This document shows, in pieces, positions 54,876 through 63,393 of a DNA stretch of 64,000 nt (position 1 is its first letter; each line of letters starts with the position of its first letter). A program made the position numbers and the translations under genes. Location: the NCBI RefSeq assembly GCF_004217135.1, contig NZ_SHKK01000001.1, forward strand, positions 6,138,001 through 6,202,000, in the 5' to 3' direction. Under the pieces are notes generated by a model that was not told where the DNA came from, did no database searches, and saw nothing but the letters and a program-made list of their open reading frames with translations. Source of the stretch: Micromonospora violae. GTDB lineage: Bacteria > Actinomycetota > Actinomycetes > Mycobacteriales > Micromonosporaceae.

Positions 54876-55154
54876 GTGACGATCAAAGTTGACTATGCGG
54901 TCCTCGAGAGCAGCAACCAGCAGATGCAGGCCATCTCGAAGACCCTCGAGGAAAAGCTTGACACGCTGCGGTCGATGCTGACCAAGCTGCACTGGGACGG
55001 TGAGGACCGGGTCGCCTACGAGCAGCACCAGGCGAAGTGGGACGCGGCGGTCCGGGACATCAACCGGATCCTGAACGAGATCGGCGGTGCCGTCGGCATC
55101 GCCCGCGAAAACTACCTCACCACGGAGATGAGCAACTCCAAGGTGTGGAGCTGA
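54876..55154 (+). CDS. WXG100 family type VII effector with YxxxE signal (second of pair)
   Basis: 92 residues. The W-x-G turn is HWDGEDRVAYE, and the C-terminus carries NYLTTE, a YxxxE secretion signal read by EccC's last ATPase domain in well-studied ESX systems. ATG 54876 follows GAGGAG. The start of the minus-strand mycP region lies beyond its stop. This is the CFP-10-like partner in function, though it is the downstream gene. Confidence 0.9.
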   Translation: MTIKVDYAVLESSNQQMQAISKTLEEKLDTLRSMLTKLHWDGEDRVAYEQHQAKWDAAVRDINRILNEIGGAVGIARENYLTTEMSNSKVWS

Positions 55155-55236
55155 GGCTTTCGCCCGAGCGGCTCCGGTCCGGTTCGTCCGGCCCGGAGCC
55201 GTTCTGCGTTGGTGCCGGCACCGGGTGGTGCGTCGG

Positions 55237-56472
55237 TCAGCCGGCGGTTGGTGCGTCGGTGCGTCGGCCGGGGCGCCAGTCGCGTCGGCGGCCCCGGGCC
55301 ACGATCGGTCGCGCGACCAGCAGCAGCCCGGCGAGCAGGGCGCCGATGACCGCCGCCCAGATCGCGGCCGGCCGCTGCCAGCTCAGCGGGTCGTCCTGTA
55401 CGGCGGGTGCCGGCAGCGCACTGGCGGGCGGGTTCGCCCGGGTGCCGAGCAGGCTCGACACGGCCCGGTACGGGTTGACCGTCCCGTGGCCGATGTCGGC
55501 GTTCTGACCCTCGGGTGGGTTGTCCGCGGTGCGCTTCAGCCGATCCGCGACCTGCTGCGGGTTGAGCTTCGGGTAGGCGGCCCGAACCAGCGCGGCCACT
55601 CCCGAGACGTACGCCGCCGCGTAGCTGGTGCCGCCCTCCGGCACGGTGCGGTAGCCGCTGTTGCCGGGTGCCGGCCCGACGATGTTCATCCCCGGCGCGG
55701 CGATGTCGACGTAGTCGCCGCTGATCGAGGTGCCGACGTGGCTGCCCTGCTCGTCCACCCCGCCGACCGCGATCACCCCGGGGTACGCGGCCGGGTAGCC
55801 GGGCAGGTTCTGGGAGTCTTCCGAACGGTTGCCCGCCGCGGCGACCAGCACCACCCCTGCGGCCAGCGCGCGCTCGACGGCCGCCGTCAGTTCGGGGCGG
55901 GGAATTGTCGTCAGGGACAGGTTGATCACATCGGCGCCCTGGTCGACCGCCCAGTCGATGGCCGCCGCGATCTGCGCGGGGAGTTGCGGGTTGTTGACCG
56001 CCCCGAGTTGCGGCAGGACCCGGATCGGCAGGATGCGGGCGGCCGGGGCGATGCCGCTGAAGGGGACGACCGTTCCCTCCCGGCCGGCGATGATGCCGGC
56101 GATCAGGGTGCCGTGCCCGGCCTCGTCGCACTGGCCCTGGTGGGCTGGCAGGTCGTTGAAGTCGCGGCCTTCGAGCACCTGCCCCTTGAGGAGCGGATGG
56201 GCGGCGGAGACTCCGGAGTCGATCACGGCCACCGTGACGCCGGCGCCCCGGGACAGCGGCCACGCGGAGGACGGCTCCAGTCGGCGTAGCGCCCACGGCA
56301 TCTGGGTCAGGCCCTCGGTGCCCCTGGGACCGCAGAGGGGTGGCGCCGCGGTCGCCGGGGCGGGTGCCACCAGGCCGGCGCCGAGCAGGGCCGCCAGCGT
56401 TCCACTGAGGACGCGGCGCAGGGCACGTCGGGACGGGGTCGCGCTCAACGGCGGGCATTCGCGCACCCGCAA
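55237..56472 (-). CDS. mycP: Type VII secretion mycosin (subtilisin-like membrane protease)
   Basis: 411 residues. Signal peptide (~1-43), subtilase domain with D85 (VIDSGV), H120 (GHGT), N215 and S283 (GTSYAA), and a C-terminal membrane helix (~368-390) followed by a basic tail, the mycosin layout. Mycosins stabilise and process the ESX complex. The ATG or GTG start near 56472 is uncertain by a few residues. Convergent with the WXG100 pair, as is common at ESX loci. Confidence 0.93.
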   Translation of the reverse strand: MRVRECPPLSATPSRRALRRVLSGTLAALLGAGLVAPAPATAAPPLCGPRGTEGLTQMPWALRRLEPSSAWPLSRGAGVTVAVIDSGVSAAHPLLKGQVLEGRDFNDLPAHQGQCDEAGHGTLIAGIIAGREGTVVPFSGIAPAARILPIRVLPQLGAVNNPQLPAQIAAAIDWAVDQGADVINLSLTTIPRPELTAAVERALAAGVVLVAAAGNRSEDSQNLPGYPAAYPGVIAVGGVDEQGSHVGTSISGDYVDIAAPGMNIVGPAPGNSGYRTVPEGGTSYAAAYVSGVAALVRAAYPKLNPQQVADRLKRTADNPPEGQNADIGHGTVNPYRAVSSLLGTRANPPASALPAPAVQDDPLSWQRPAAIWAAVIGALLAGLLLVARPIVARGRRRDWRPGRRTDAPTAG

Positions 56473-56518
56473 AGGTTACCGCCGGGACCGTCGGGCAGCG
56501 GCCCCCGGTGACGAGGGG

Positions 56519-56854
56519 TCAGGCCCGGGGGTGTGCCTCCGCGGTGGGAACGTCGGCGAAGAGCGCGAGCAGGTCGCCGACCTGCCGGTCGGCCTCGGCC
56601 GGGTGCCGGAACCGGCCGGCCGGGTTGAGGGTGTATTCGTTGCGTCGCCCGACCCGGGTGCGGCGCAGGTAACCGCCGGCCTCCAGGTCGGCGACGATCG
56701 CCTGCGCGGCCCGTTCGGTCACACCGACCTCGGCCGCGACGTCGCGTAGCCGGGCGGTCGGGTCGCGGGCGATGGCCAGCAGAACGTGCCCGTGGTTGGT
56801 GAGGAACGTCCAGTTCCGCCCGCCGCCGGTGTCGTCCGTCACCGTGTTCGACAT
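56519..56854 (-). CDS. Winged-helix (MarR/ArsR-like) regulator
   Basis: 111 residues. HGHVLLAIARDPTARLRDVAAEVGVTERAAQAIVADLEAGGYLRRTRVGRRNEYTLNP (shown by its core RLRDVAAEVGVTERAAQ and the wing RRTRVGRRNEY) is a clear winged helix. It has no metal Cys motif and no ligand domain. It is divergent from the carbonic anhydrase gene 225 bases away, which it may regulate (inference). ATG 56854 has only a distant purine-rich site. Confidence 0.8.
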   Translation of the reverse strand: MSNTVTDDTGGGRNWTFLTNHGHVLLAIARDPTARLRDVAAEVGVTERAAQAIVADLEAGGYLRRTRVGRRNEYTLNPAGRFRHPAEADRQVGDLLALFADVPTAEAHPRA

Positions 56855-57078
56855 CGTGTGACCGCCTTTCCGGATGTCCGCCTGCCTCGGAGAGTCTTGT
56901 CCGCCCCGTCTGGAGACGGTTGCCCAGGGGGCGACCGGGGTCAACGTATGAAATCTAAATCACGCATACCTTGACGCATCTTACGGTGCGTGTGACGGTG
57001 GAGCACGAGCCAGGGCCCGCCGCCCGGCCGGCGGAAAGCCGGCTTGAGCAGGTCAGATGCGTCGAGACGAGGTGCGGG

Positions 57079-57813
57079 ATGAGTCATACCGGGAACTCCG
57101 GCGGTCTGCCGGGTTCGCAGCGGATCACCGACCCGGCGTCCGGCGATCAGCTCAGCGAACCGACCCGGGCGTACGCCGAGCTGATCGCCGGCAACCGGCG
57201 CTTCGTCGGCGGCGTCCCACGCCACCCCAACCAGGACGCCGGGCACCGGGCCGCCGTGGCCGACGGGCAACACCCGTTCGCGGTGATCGTCGGCTGCTCC
57301 GACTCCCGGCTGGCCGCCGAGATCATCTTCGACCGAGGGCTCGGCGACCTGTTCGTGGTCCGTACGGCCGGGCACACCGCCGGCCCGGAGGTGCTCGGCA
57401 GCGTCGAGTACGCGGTGACCGTGCTCGGCACTCCACTGGTGGTGGTGCTCGGTCACGACTCGTGCGGTGCGGTGCAGGCCGCCCGGGAGTCGGTCGCGAC
57501 CGGTACCGCGCCGAGTGGCCATCTGGGCGCGGTGGTCGACTCCGTGCTGCCCAGCCTGCGCAGGGCCGAGGCCGAGGGGGTGGATGACATCAACGACATC
57601 GTCGACATCCACATCGCGCACACCGTCGAGACGTTGCTCGGGCAGTCCCCGGTGCTCGCCGACGCGGTGGCGGGCGGGCGGTGCGCGGTGGTGGGGGTGT
57701 CCTACCGGCTGGCCGCCGGAGCGGTGCGCCCGGTGGCCGCCGCGCCGGCCGGCTTCGCGACGGTGGACCCCTCCACCGGATCGGTCGAGTCGGCCGCGCC
57801 CGCCACCGTCTGA
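57079..57813 (+). CDS. Beta-carbonic anhydrase
   Basis: 244 residues. Zinc and catalytic residues are C73-x-D75-x-R77 (CSDSR), H126 and C129 (GHDSCGA), the complete beta-class set. The N-terminal GNRRFVGGVPRHPNQDAG extension is usual. It hydrates CO2 to bicarbonate. ATG 57079 follows GAGG at 6-7 bases. Alone on its strand, with the regulator divergent. Confidence 0.93.
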   Translation: MSHTGNSGGLPGSQRITDPASGDQLSEPTRAYAELIAGNRRFVGGVPRHPNQDAGHRAAVADGQHPFAVIVGCSDSRLAAEIIFDRGLGDLFVVRTAGHTAGPEVLGSVEYAVTVLGTPLVVVLGHDSCGAVQAARESVATGTAPSGHLGAVVDSVLPSLRRAEAEGVDDINDIVDIHIAHTVETLLGQSPVLADAVAGGRCAVVGVSYRLAAGAVRPVAAAPAGFATVDPSTGSVESAAPATV

Positions 57814-57869
57814 CGCGGCGAGGGCCGCCCCGCGCGACGCGGAACGGCCCTCGACGGGGGTCGTACGGG

Positions 57870-58889
57870 TCAGAGCAGCGACATGTGGACGTGGTCGGTG
57901 TGGTTCGACGGCCCGCTGTACGACTTCCAACCGGTGGCCGGGAACCAGATCTGCCGGTTCCAGATCACGTAGTAGATGCCGAGCCGGTCGGCGTTACGGA
58001 TGAGGAACGCGGCGACGTTGTTGCCGTACATCCGGGTGTCCTCGTTGTGCCACGGCGCGAAGCCACTCTTCTGCAGCGACCAGTCGCAGGCGCGGCCCTT
58101 CGGGTGCTCCCACGGCCCACCGGGGCGGTAGCAGCCGACGAACCGGTTGAACCCGGCCCGCTTGACCTCCTTGTACGCGTGCAGCGTGCGGGGGGTGACG
58201 CAGCCGGACGTGGTCGGGTCGTTCTCGCTGCACGACTGGGGCTTCCAGTCACCGTCGGCGGTGCGACCCGGACCGATCTTCGCCACCGGGGAGGTGGCGT
58301 CCACCAGGCCGCCGGTGAAGCCCTTGCCGCCGACGAGGGCGAGCGCCTTGTTGGCCTCGCTCTTCCGCCTCGCCATCAGAGCGGTCTGCTTCTGCTGCTC
58401 CCGGACCTCCGTGTCGAGGGCCAGCTTCGCCTGCTCGGCGCGGGCCTTGACCTCGTTGACCTCGGAGAGCTTCTTCTCGTGGACCATGTTCAACTCGTCG
58501 AGCGCCGCCGCGCGCTGGACGAACGAGTCGGGACCGTCGCTCTCCAGCAGCATCGCGACTGCGCCGATCCGACCGGTCCGGTACGACTGGGCGGCGATCT
58601 GCCCGACCTGCGGGGCCAACGCGTCCAGGTCGGCCTTGGCCCGCGCGACCTCCAGCGCCAACTCGCCCTGCCGCTTCTTCGACTTGTCCAGTTTGGACTT
58701 GGCGGCGGAGTAGTCGCGGTTGGCCTGCTCGATGACGTCGGTGAGCAGCTTGGGCTCGCCGTCCTCCTCGTGCCCGGACGGGGTGGGGGTCGTTGGCGCG
58801 GCGTGCGCCGGGAGCGGCCCGGCGAACACGGTCAGTGCGGCGATCACGGCCACCACGGGTGTCAACCAGCGGCGTAGGGGTGCCGTCAC
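57870..58889 (-). CDS. Secreted coiled-coil protein with ARB-07466-like C-terminal domain
   Basis: 339 residues. Signal peptide (~1-30), then a coiled coil (~55-185) rich in Lys/Glu/Ala, then a globular domain with VTPRTLHAYKEV, GCYRPGGPWEHPKGRACDWSL and SGPSNHTDHVHMSLL; the conserved His/Asp/Trp set resembles the ARB-07466/VanY-like fold found in cell-wall proteins. A peptidoglycan-linked role is likely but not shown. GTG 58889 follows GGAAGGG at 6 bases. Its leader carries a ydaO riboswitch. Confidence 0.85.
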   Translation of the reverse strand: MTAPLRRWLTPVVAVIAALTVFAGPLPAHAAPTTPTPSGHEEDGEPKLLTDVIEQANRDYSAAKSKLDKSKKRQGELALEVARAKADLDALAPQVGQIAAQSYRTGRIGAVAMLLESDGPDSFVQRAAALDELNMVHEKKLSEVNEVKARAEQAKLALDTEVREQQKQTALMARRKSEANKALALVGGKGFTGGLVDATSPVAKIGPGRTADGDWKPQSCSENDPTTSGCVTPRTLHAYKEVKRAGFNRFVGCYRPGGPWEHPKGRACDWSLQKSGFAPWHNEDTRMYGNNVAAFLIRNADRLGIYYVIWNRQIWFPATGWKSYSGPSNHTDHVHMSLL

Positions 58890-58906
58890 AATGTTCCCTT
58901 CCGTCG

Positions 58907-59016
58907 ACCGCCGACCGGGTTAGCTGCCGGGTTCGGGGCGGAAGTGGCCCCTACCGCTGACGCGGATTCACCCCACGTACCTGGGTCCCCGGCTCGCCGG
59001 TTGGCGATTGGGCGGT
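58907..59016 (-). promoter_or_regulatory. ydaO (cyclic-di-AMP) riboswitch aptamer
   Basis: On the minus strand the aptamer runs from ACCGCC (59016-59011) to its complement GGCGGT (58912-58907, P1). Inside are a short hairpin TCGCC-AACC-GGCGA, then GCCGGGGACCCA, GGGGTGAATCC, GGTAGGGGCC and AACCCGGCAGCTAACC, the conserved strings of the class. Such riboswitches control cell-wall genes in actinobacteria. The ribosome site GGAAGGG (58902-58896) follows P1 directly, so control of translation is plausible. Confidence 0.9.
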
Positions 59017-59045
59017 GGCACCGCAGGCGCCGCTTCGCGCCTTCA

Positions 59046-59072
59046 TCGGTAACCGGCAGCGAGGTTACCCGA
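59046..59072 (-). promoter_or_regulatory. Inverted repeat upstream of the riboswitch
   Basis: TCGGGTAACC and GGTTACCGA flank TCGCTGCC; the arms pair with one extra base. The GTAAC half-sites resemble actinobacterial regulator sites such as MtrA (inference), or this may be a leader hairpin. Confidence 0.4.
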
Positions 59073-59190
59073 GAGTCGACCGGGTGAGCTACGCCTGGAG
59101 GCCGACCAAAAGCGTCATTTCGCCATAGCGTTGAGTTACCAGTGACGTGGTTCTCAGGGTGGTCGCCCGATCTGGTCACGCTGAGGAGTG

Positions 59191-60561
59191 TCACCATGCC
59201 GAATCCGTGCTCCTGTTCGACTCCGGCCACCGGTCGGTGGCCTCGGATGGGGGTGGGGTCCGCGTCCGATCCGGCTCGTCCGAGCCGACCTTTCGCGATG
59301 AGATGAGTGCGGCCAGCGCCTCCGCGCGGTCCGGCTGGGGTCGGGGCGCGGGAGCACCGGTGGACGGCGTCGTATCGGTGCGTCCGGCGGCGGTCACCAC
59401 CGCGGCCAGCCCGGTGGTCAGCGGCACGGCGGCGATCAGACCGAGGGTGGCGACCGCGCTGCGGACGATCTCCTGTGCGAGGAACTCGCTGGTGAGGATC
59501 TGCCCGATCGGGCGCGAGTCGGCGGTGAGCAGGAGCAACAGGGGCAGCGACGCGCCCGCGTACGCCAGCACGATGGTGTTGACAGTGGAGGCGATGTGCG
59601 CGCGGCCGACCCGGGTGGCCGCACGGTACAGCTGCAACCGGGTCAGCTCGGGGTTGGCGTTCGCCAGCTCGGTGACGGTGGCCGCCTGGGTGACCGTCAC
59701 GTCGTCGAGCACGCCGAGCGATCCGATGATGATCCCGGCGAGCAGCAGTCCGTGCAGGTCCACGTCGCTGTGGAACATCGACAGCGTGGTGGCATCCTCG
59801 CTGCCGAAGCCGGTGAGGTGCGTCGCCGCCGTGGCGATGGCGGCGAGCACGCCGGTCAGCACCAGGCTGCCCAGGGTGCCGAGGACCGCGACCGAGGTCT
59901 GTGCGGTGAGCCCGTGCGTCAGATAGAGCACCACGAACATGATCAGGGCCGCGCCGACCACCGCCACCAGCAGTGGCGACCTGCCGGCGCCGATGCCCGG
60001 CAGCACGAAGGTGAGCAGGATGGCGAAGCTGGCGGCCAGCCCGGCGAGCGCGGCCAGACCTCGCCACCGACCGAACGCGACGATCGCGGCCGCGAAGACC
60101 AGCGCCAACCACACCATCGGGGTGCCGCGTTGGTGTTCGGCGATGTTCCAGTTGCTGGCGGTGGGGTCGGTGGGATCGGCCAGCTCGACCAGGATGACCT
60201 CGTCGCCGACGTCGACCCGGGGGGCGCCGGGGCCGTCGGGCACCGGCGTCCGTACCTGCTGGCCGGCGCTCGGCCCGTCGTCCACCCGGACGTCGACCGT
60301 GCCGCACCGCCCGCCGCCGACCCTCGGTGTGCCCTCCGGGACCGACGGCGCCGGCGGGCACGGCTCATTCACCACCCGGGTGACGGTGCCGGGGTAGCGC
60401 GGCACGTCCGCGCCACCATCGGTCTGTGGTGACCCGCCGCGCGGCCAGAGCAGCGCCGTGGCGAGCAGGGTGGCGATGAAGAGGGGTACCACCGTCACGA
60501 CGAGGGTCCGTCGCACCCGTGGCGAGGCGGACGGAGCGGGGTGGGTGTGGCCGGCGCCCAA
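59191..60561 (-). CDS. YibE/F family membrane protein
   Basis: 456 residues. Helix 1 (~18-40), a soluble region with a Cys pair, then seven to eight helices with VLDDVTVTQAATVTELANANPELTRLQLYRAATRVGRAHIASTVNTIVLAYAGASLPLLLLL (shown by VLDDVTVTQAATV and RVGRAHIASTVNTIVLAYAG), the family core. Function unknown; predicted transporter. The TTG start at 60561 is supported by GGGAG 7 bases upstream and a His-rich N-terminus follows (GAGHTHPAP). Confidence 0.85.
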   Translation of the reverse strand: MGAGHTHPAPSASPRVRRTLVVTVVPLFIATLLATALLWPRGGSPQTDGGADVPRYPGTVTRVVNEPCPPAPSVPEGTPRVGGGRCGTVDVRVDDGPSAGQQVRTPVPDGPGAPRVDVGDEVILVELADPTDPTASNWNIAEHQRGTPMVWLALVFAAAIVAFGRWRGLAALAGLAASFAILLTFVLPGIGAGRSPLLVAVVGAALIMFVVLYLTHGLTAQTSVAVLGTLGSLVLTGVLAAIATAATHLTGFGSEDATTLSMFHSDVDLHGLLLAGIIIGSLGVLDDVTVTQAATVTELANANPELTRLQLYRAATRVGRAHIASTVNTIVLAYAGASLPLLLLLTADSRPIGQILTSEFLAQEIVRSAVATLGLIAAVPLTTGLAAVVTAAGRTDTTPSTGAPAPRPQPDRAEALAALISSRKVGSDEPDRTRTPPPSEATDRWPESNRSTDSAW

Positions 60562-60873
60562 GTCGAGACTCCCAACGATCCGGTGCGGGGTACGGGTCAG
60601 CGGGCCGGGCGGTTCACCGTTTCGGTGGAAACGCGGCGGCCGGCGGGGGCAGGTCGCTGCCTGACGACCGTTCGATCACTGACGGTCAGTGTTCGGCCCG
60701 GTCGACCGCTGACGACGCCGGGTCGTGGCGGCGTCGGTGCGCCAGGGCGCAGCAAGATACGGAGGGCCATTGGGGGAGATGCTAGCCAGCCCACCCGCGG
60801 GTCGCAGGTCGTGGCGGAGTGTCGGGCGGCCGAACCCCTCGCGCGACGGGCCCCGGGGCGGCATGTTGGAACC
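60562..60873. other. Intergenic region between YibE/F and copper ATPase genes
   Basis: Divergent gap of 312 bases. It contains one perfect palindrome, CACTGAC-G-GTCAGTG (60677-60691), and no convincing small gene. A ribosome site for the ATPase start is weak (TTGGA before ATG 60874). Confidence 0.45.
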
Positions 60874-62997
60874 ATGCCCGCTTCGTCACCGCCCGACCCC
60901 GATCACCCGCACCGCGCCGGCTCGTCACCGCCGGACCAGCACCCCGGGTCCGACGAGCACGCCGGGCACGCCGGGTCCGCCGAGCACGACAAGCACGCCG
61001 GGCACGACAAGCACGCCGGGCACGATCCGGCGATGTTCCGCCGCCGGTTCTGGGTGTGCCTGGTGTTGACCATCCCGGTGGTGCTGACGAGTCATCTCGT
61101 GTCGGATCAGCTGGGCCTGGCCGGTGACGGCGTCCCCGGTCGATCCTGGGTGGGCCCGGTGCTCGGCTCGGTGGTGTTCTGGTGGGGCGGGTGGCCGTTC
61201 CTGGTCGGTGCGGTCCGGGAGGTGCGGGACCGGGCGCCCGGGATGATGCTGCTGGTGGCGATGGCGATCACCGTCGCGTACACCGCGTCCCTGGCCACCA
61301 GCGTCGGTGCCTTCGACCTGGATTTCTGGTGGGAGTTGGCGGCGCTGGTCACCATCATGCTGCTCGGGCACTGGCAGGAGATGAAGGCCATCGGGCAGGC
61401 GCAGGGCGCGCTCGCGGCGCTGGCCGCGCTGCTGCCCGACGAGGCCGAGCGGGTGGCGGCGGACGGGCGGGTCGAGGCGGTGCCGGTGACCGGCCTGCGG
61501 ATCGGCGACGTGGTGCTGGTCCGGCCGGGAGGTCGGGTGCCCGCGGACGGCCGGGTCGTCGAGGGCGGCGCCGAGCTGGACGAATCGATGATCACCGGCG
61601 AGTCGCGGCCGGTCGCCCGGTCGACGGGCGACCGGGTGGTGGCCGGCACCGTCGCCACCGACTCGGCGGTCCGGGTGCGCGTCGAGGCGGTGGGTGAGCA
61701 GACCGCCCTGGCCGGCATCCAGCGGATGGTCGCGCAGGCCCAGGCCTCCGGTGGGCGGGCCCAACTGCTGGCCGACCGGTTCGCGGCCGCGCTGTTCTAC
61801 CTGGCCACCGGCACCGCCGTGCTGACCGTCCTGGTCTGGACCGTGCTCGGTCAGCCGGACGAGGCGGTGGTCCGTGCGGTCACCGTCCTGGTGATCGCCT
61901 GCCCGCACGCGCTGGGTCTCGCCATCCCGCTTGTCGTCGCGCTCTCCACCGCGCTCGCCGCGCGGTCCGGGATTCTGGTGAAGGACCGGTTGGCGTTGGA
62001 ACGGATGCGGACCGTCGGCGCGGTGCTGTTCGACAAGACCGGCACGCTGACCCGGGGCGAGCACGGCGTGACCGACCTGGTGACGGCAGCTGGCGTCGAG
62101 CGGGACGAGGTGCTGCGGATCGCGGCGGGCGTCGAGTCGGAGAGCGAACATCCGTTGGCCCGGGCAATCGTCGCGGCGGCCGGGCGCGTCGGCCCGGCGC
62201 GGGCCGCCGGGTTCCGGGCGCTGCCGGGCCGTGGTGTGCAGGCGACAATCGACGGTACGGAGTACGCGGTGGGCGGGCCGGCGCTGCTGCGGGAACTGGG
62301 CCTGGCGCTCCCGGCCGAGGTGGAGGCCGCGACCGGGCGGTGGTCGGCGCGGGGCGCGGCGGTGTTGCACCTGGTGCGGCTGCCGGGGGCCGTGCTCGGT
62401 GCGTTCGCGTTGACCGACGAGGTGCGTCCGGAGGCCCGGCGCGCCGTCGACGAGTTGCGTGCCGAGGGGGTCCGCACCATCGCCATGATCACTGGCGATG
62501 CCCGGCCGGTGGCCGAGGCGGTCGCCGCCGACCTCGGCTTCCGCCCCGGCGTCGACGAGGTCTTCGCCGAGGTGTTGCCGGCGGAGAAGGACGATCGGGT
62601 GGCCGAGCTTCAGCGGCGGGGGCTGGTCGTGGCGATGGTCGGCGACGGGGTGAACGACGCGCCGGCGCTGGCCCGGGCGGACGTGGGCATCGCGATCGGC
62701 GCGGGCACCGATGTGGCGATCGAGTCCGCCGGGGTGGTGCTGGCGTCCTCTGACCCGCGCGGGGTGGCGGCGGTGGTCCGGCTGTCCCGGGCGTCGTACC
62801 GGAAGATGCGCCAGAACCTGGCCTGGGCGGCCGGCTACAACGTGGTCGCGCTGCCGCTGGCCGCCGGGGTGCTGGCCGGGGCCGGTGTGGCGTTGAGCCC
62901 GGCGGTGGCCGCGGTGCTGATGTCGGCGTCCACCATCGTGGTGGCGCTCAACGCCCAGTTGCTGCGCCGGGTCCGTCTCGATCCCGCGTCGAACTGA
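60874..62997 (+). CDS. Copper-type P1B ATPase with CPH metal site and His-rich N-terminus
   Basis: 707 residues. The N-terminal ~50 residues are His/Gly/Ala-rich, including tandem HDKHAG copies, and replace Cys-based HMA domains. P-type features are TGES, the membrane motif C343-P-H345 in VIACPHALGLAIPLV, the phosphorylation site D387-KTGT, the SEHPLA ATP-binding motif and GDGVNDAPAL. CPH marks the CopB-like (P1B-3) subgroup, thought to move Cu(II) or Cu(I)/Ag. Eight helices. Beside csoR and copZ, so copper efflux is the likely role. Confidence 0.9.
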   Translation: MPASSPPDPDHPHRAGSSPPDQHPGSDEHAGHAGSAEHDKHAGHDKHAGHDPAMFRRRFWVCLVLTIPVVLTSHLVSDQLGLAGDGVPGRSWVGPVLGSVVFWWGGWPFLVGAVREVRDRAPGMMLLVAMAITVAYTASLATSVGAFDLDFWWELAALVTIMLLGHWQEMKAIGQAQGALAALAALLPDEAERVAADGRVEAVPVTGLRIGDVVLVRPGGRVPADGRVVEGGAELDESMITGESRPVARSTGDRVVAGTVATDSAVRVRVEAVGEQTALAGIQRMVAQAQASGGRAQLLADRFAAALFYLATGTAVLTVLVWTVLGQPDEAVVRAVTVLVIACPHALGLAIPLVVALSTALAARSGILVKDRLALERMRTVGAVLFDKTGTLTRGEHGVTDLVTAAGVERDEVLRIAAGVESESEHPLARAIVAAAGRVGPARAAGFRALPGRGVQATIDGTEYAVGGPALLRELGLALPAEVEAATGRWSARGAAVLHLVRLPGAVLGAFALTDEVRPEARRAVDELRAEGVRTIAMITGDARPVAEAVAADLGFRPGVDEVFAEVLPAEKDDRVAELQRRGLVVAMVGDGVNDAPALARADVGIAIGAGTDVAIESAGVVLASSDPRGVAAVVRLSRASYRKMRQNLAWAAGYNVVALPLAAGVLAGAGVALSPAVAAVLMSASTIVVALNAQLLRRVRLDPASN
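60985..61020 (+). repeat. Perfect 18-bp tandem repeat inside the ATPase gene
   Basis: CACGACAAGCACGCCGGG twice, at 60985-61002 and 61003-61020, encoding HDKHAG-HDKHAG in the metal-binding tail; an expansion-prone tract. Confidence 0.85.
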
Positions 62998-63003
62998 GGG
63001 CGG

Positions 63004-63300
63004 TCAGCCGCGCTTCATGAGCCGGCCGACCGCCGCCATCATCTCGGTGGCCATCTCGTCGGCCCGCCCCTCGGCGGCGCCCTCGTGCATGCAGTGGCGG
63101 GCGTGCCCGTCGAGCAACCCCAGGGCCACCTTGTCGAGGGCGGCCTGGATCGCGGAGATCTGGGTGAGCACGTCGATGCAGTAGCGGTCGTCGTCGACCA
63201 TCTTCTCGATGCCCCGGACCTGCCCCTCGACGCGGCGGAGCCGCGCGAGCAGCTGGTCCTTGCTGGCGGTGTATCCGCGAATCGGGGTGGGTGCAGTCAT
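63004..63300 (-). CDS. csoR: Copper-sensing transcriptional repressor CsoR
   Basis: 98 residues, the helical CsoR/RcnR fold (LLARLRRVEGQVRGIEKMV). The Cu(I) ligands are C41, H66 and C70 (YCIDV, DGHARHC). Copper binding releases the DNA-bound tetramer. ATG 63300 has TATCCT 7 bases upstream (leaderless), and its promoter region overlaps an operator palindrome. Convergent with the ATPase gene, divergent from copZ. Confidence 0.95.
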   Translation of the reverse strand: MTAPTPIRGYTASKDQLLARLRRVEGQVRGIEKMVDDDRYCIDVLTQISAIQAALDKVALGLLDGHARHCMHEGAAEGRADEMATEMMAAVGRLMKRG

Positions 63301-63307
63301 GCCGACC

Positions 63308-63313
63308 AGGATA
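63308..63313 (-). promoter_or_regulatory. Leaderless -10 box TATCCT of csoR
   Basis: TATCCT lies 7 bases before ATG 63300 on the minus strand; the first CsoR-type palindrome is 3 bases further upstream. Confidence 0.6.
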
Positions 63314-63316
63314 GCC

Positions 63317-63368
63317 TACCCCCAGGGGGTATGGTACGGTCCTCACTACGCGATACCCCCACCGGGTA
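63317..63368. promoter_or_regulatory. Two CsoR-type operators
   Basis: TACCCCC-A-GGGGGTA (63317-63331) is a perfect 15-base palindrome, and TACCCCCACCGGGTA (63354-63368) is an imperfect second copy. Both fit the GC-rich CsoR operator and lie between divergent csoR and copZ. Confidence 0.85.
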
Positions 63369-63393
63369 CCGGTACCTAGAAGGAGACGATTCG

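Noticed and set aside
59153..59185. CTCAGGGTG/CACGCTGAG hairpin after the YibE/F gene
   Set aside because: One mismatch and a 15-base loop make it too weak to list as a terminator.
60677..60691. CACTGAC-G-GTCAGTG as a copper operator
   Set aside because: It does not resemble the TACCCC-type CsoR sites and is 183 bases from the ATPase start; kept only as an unassigned palindrome.
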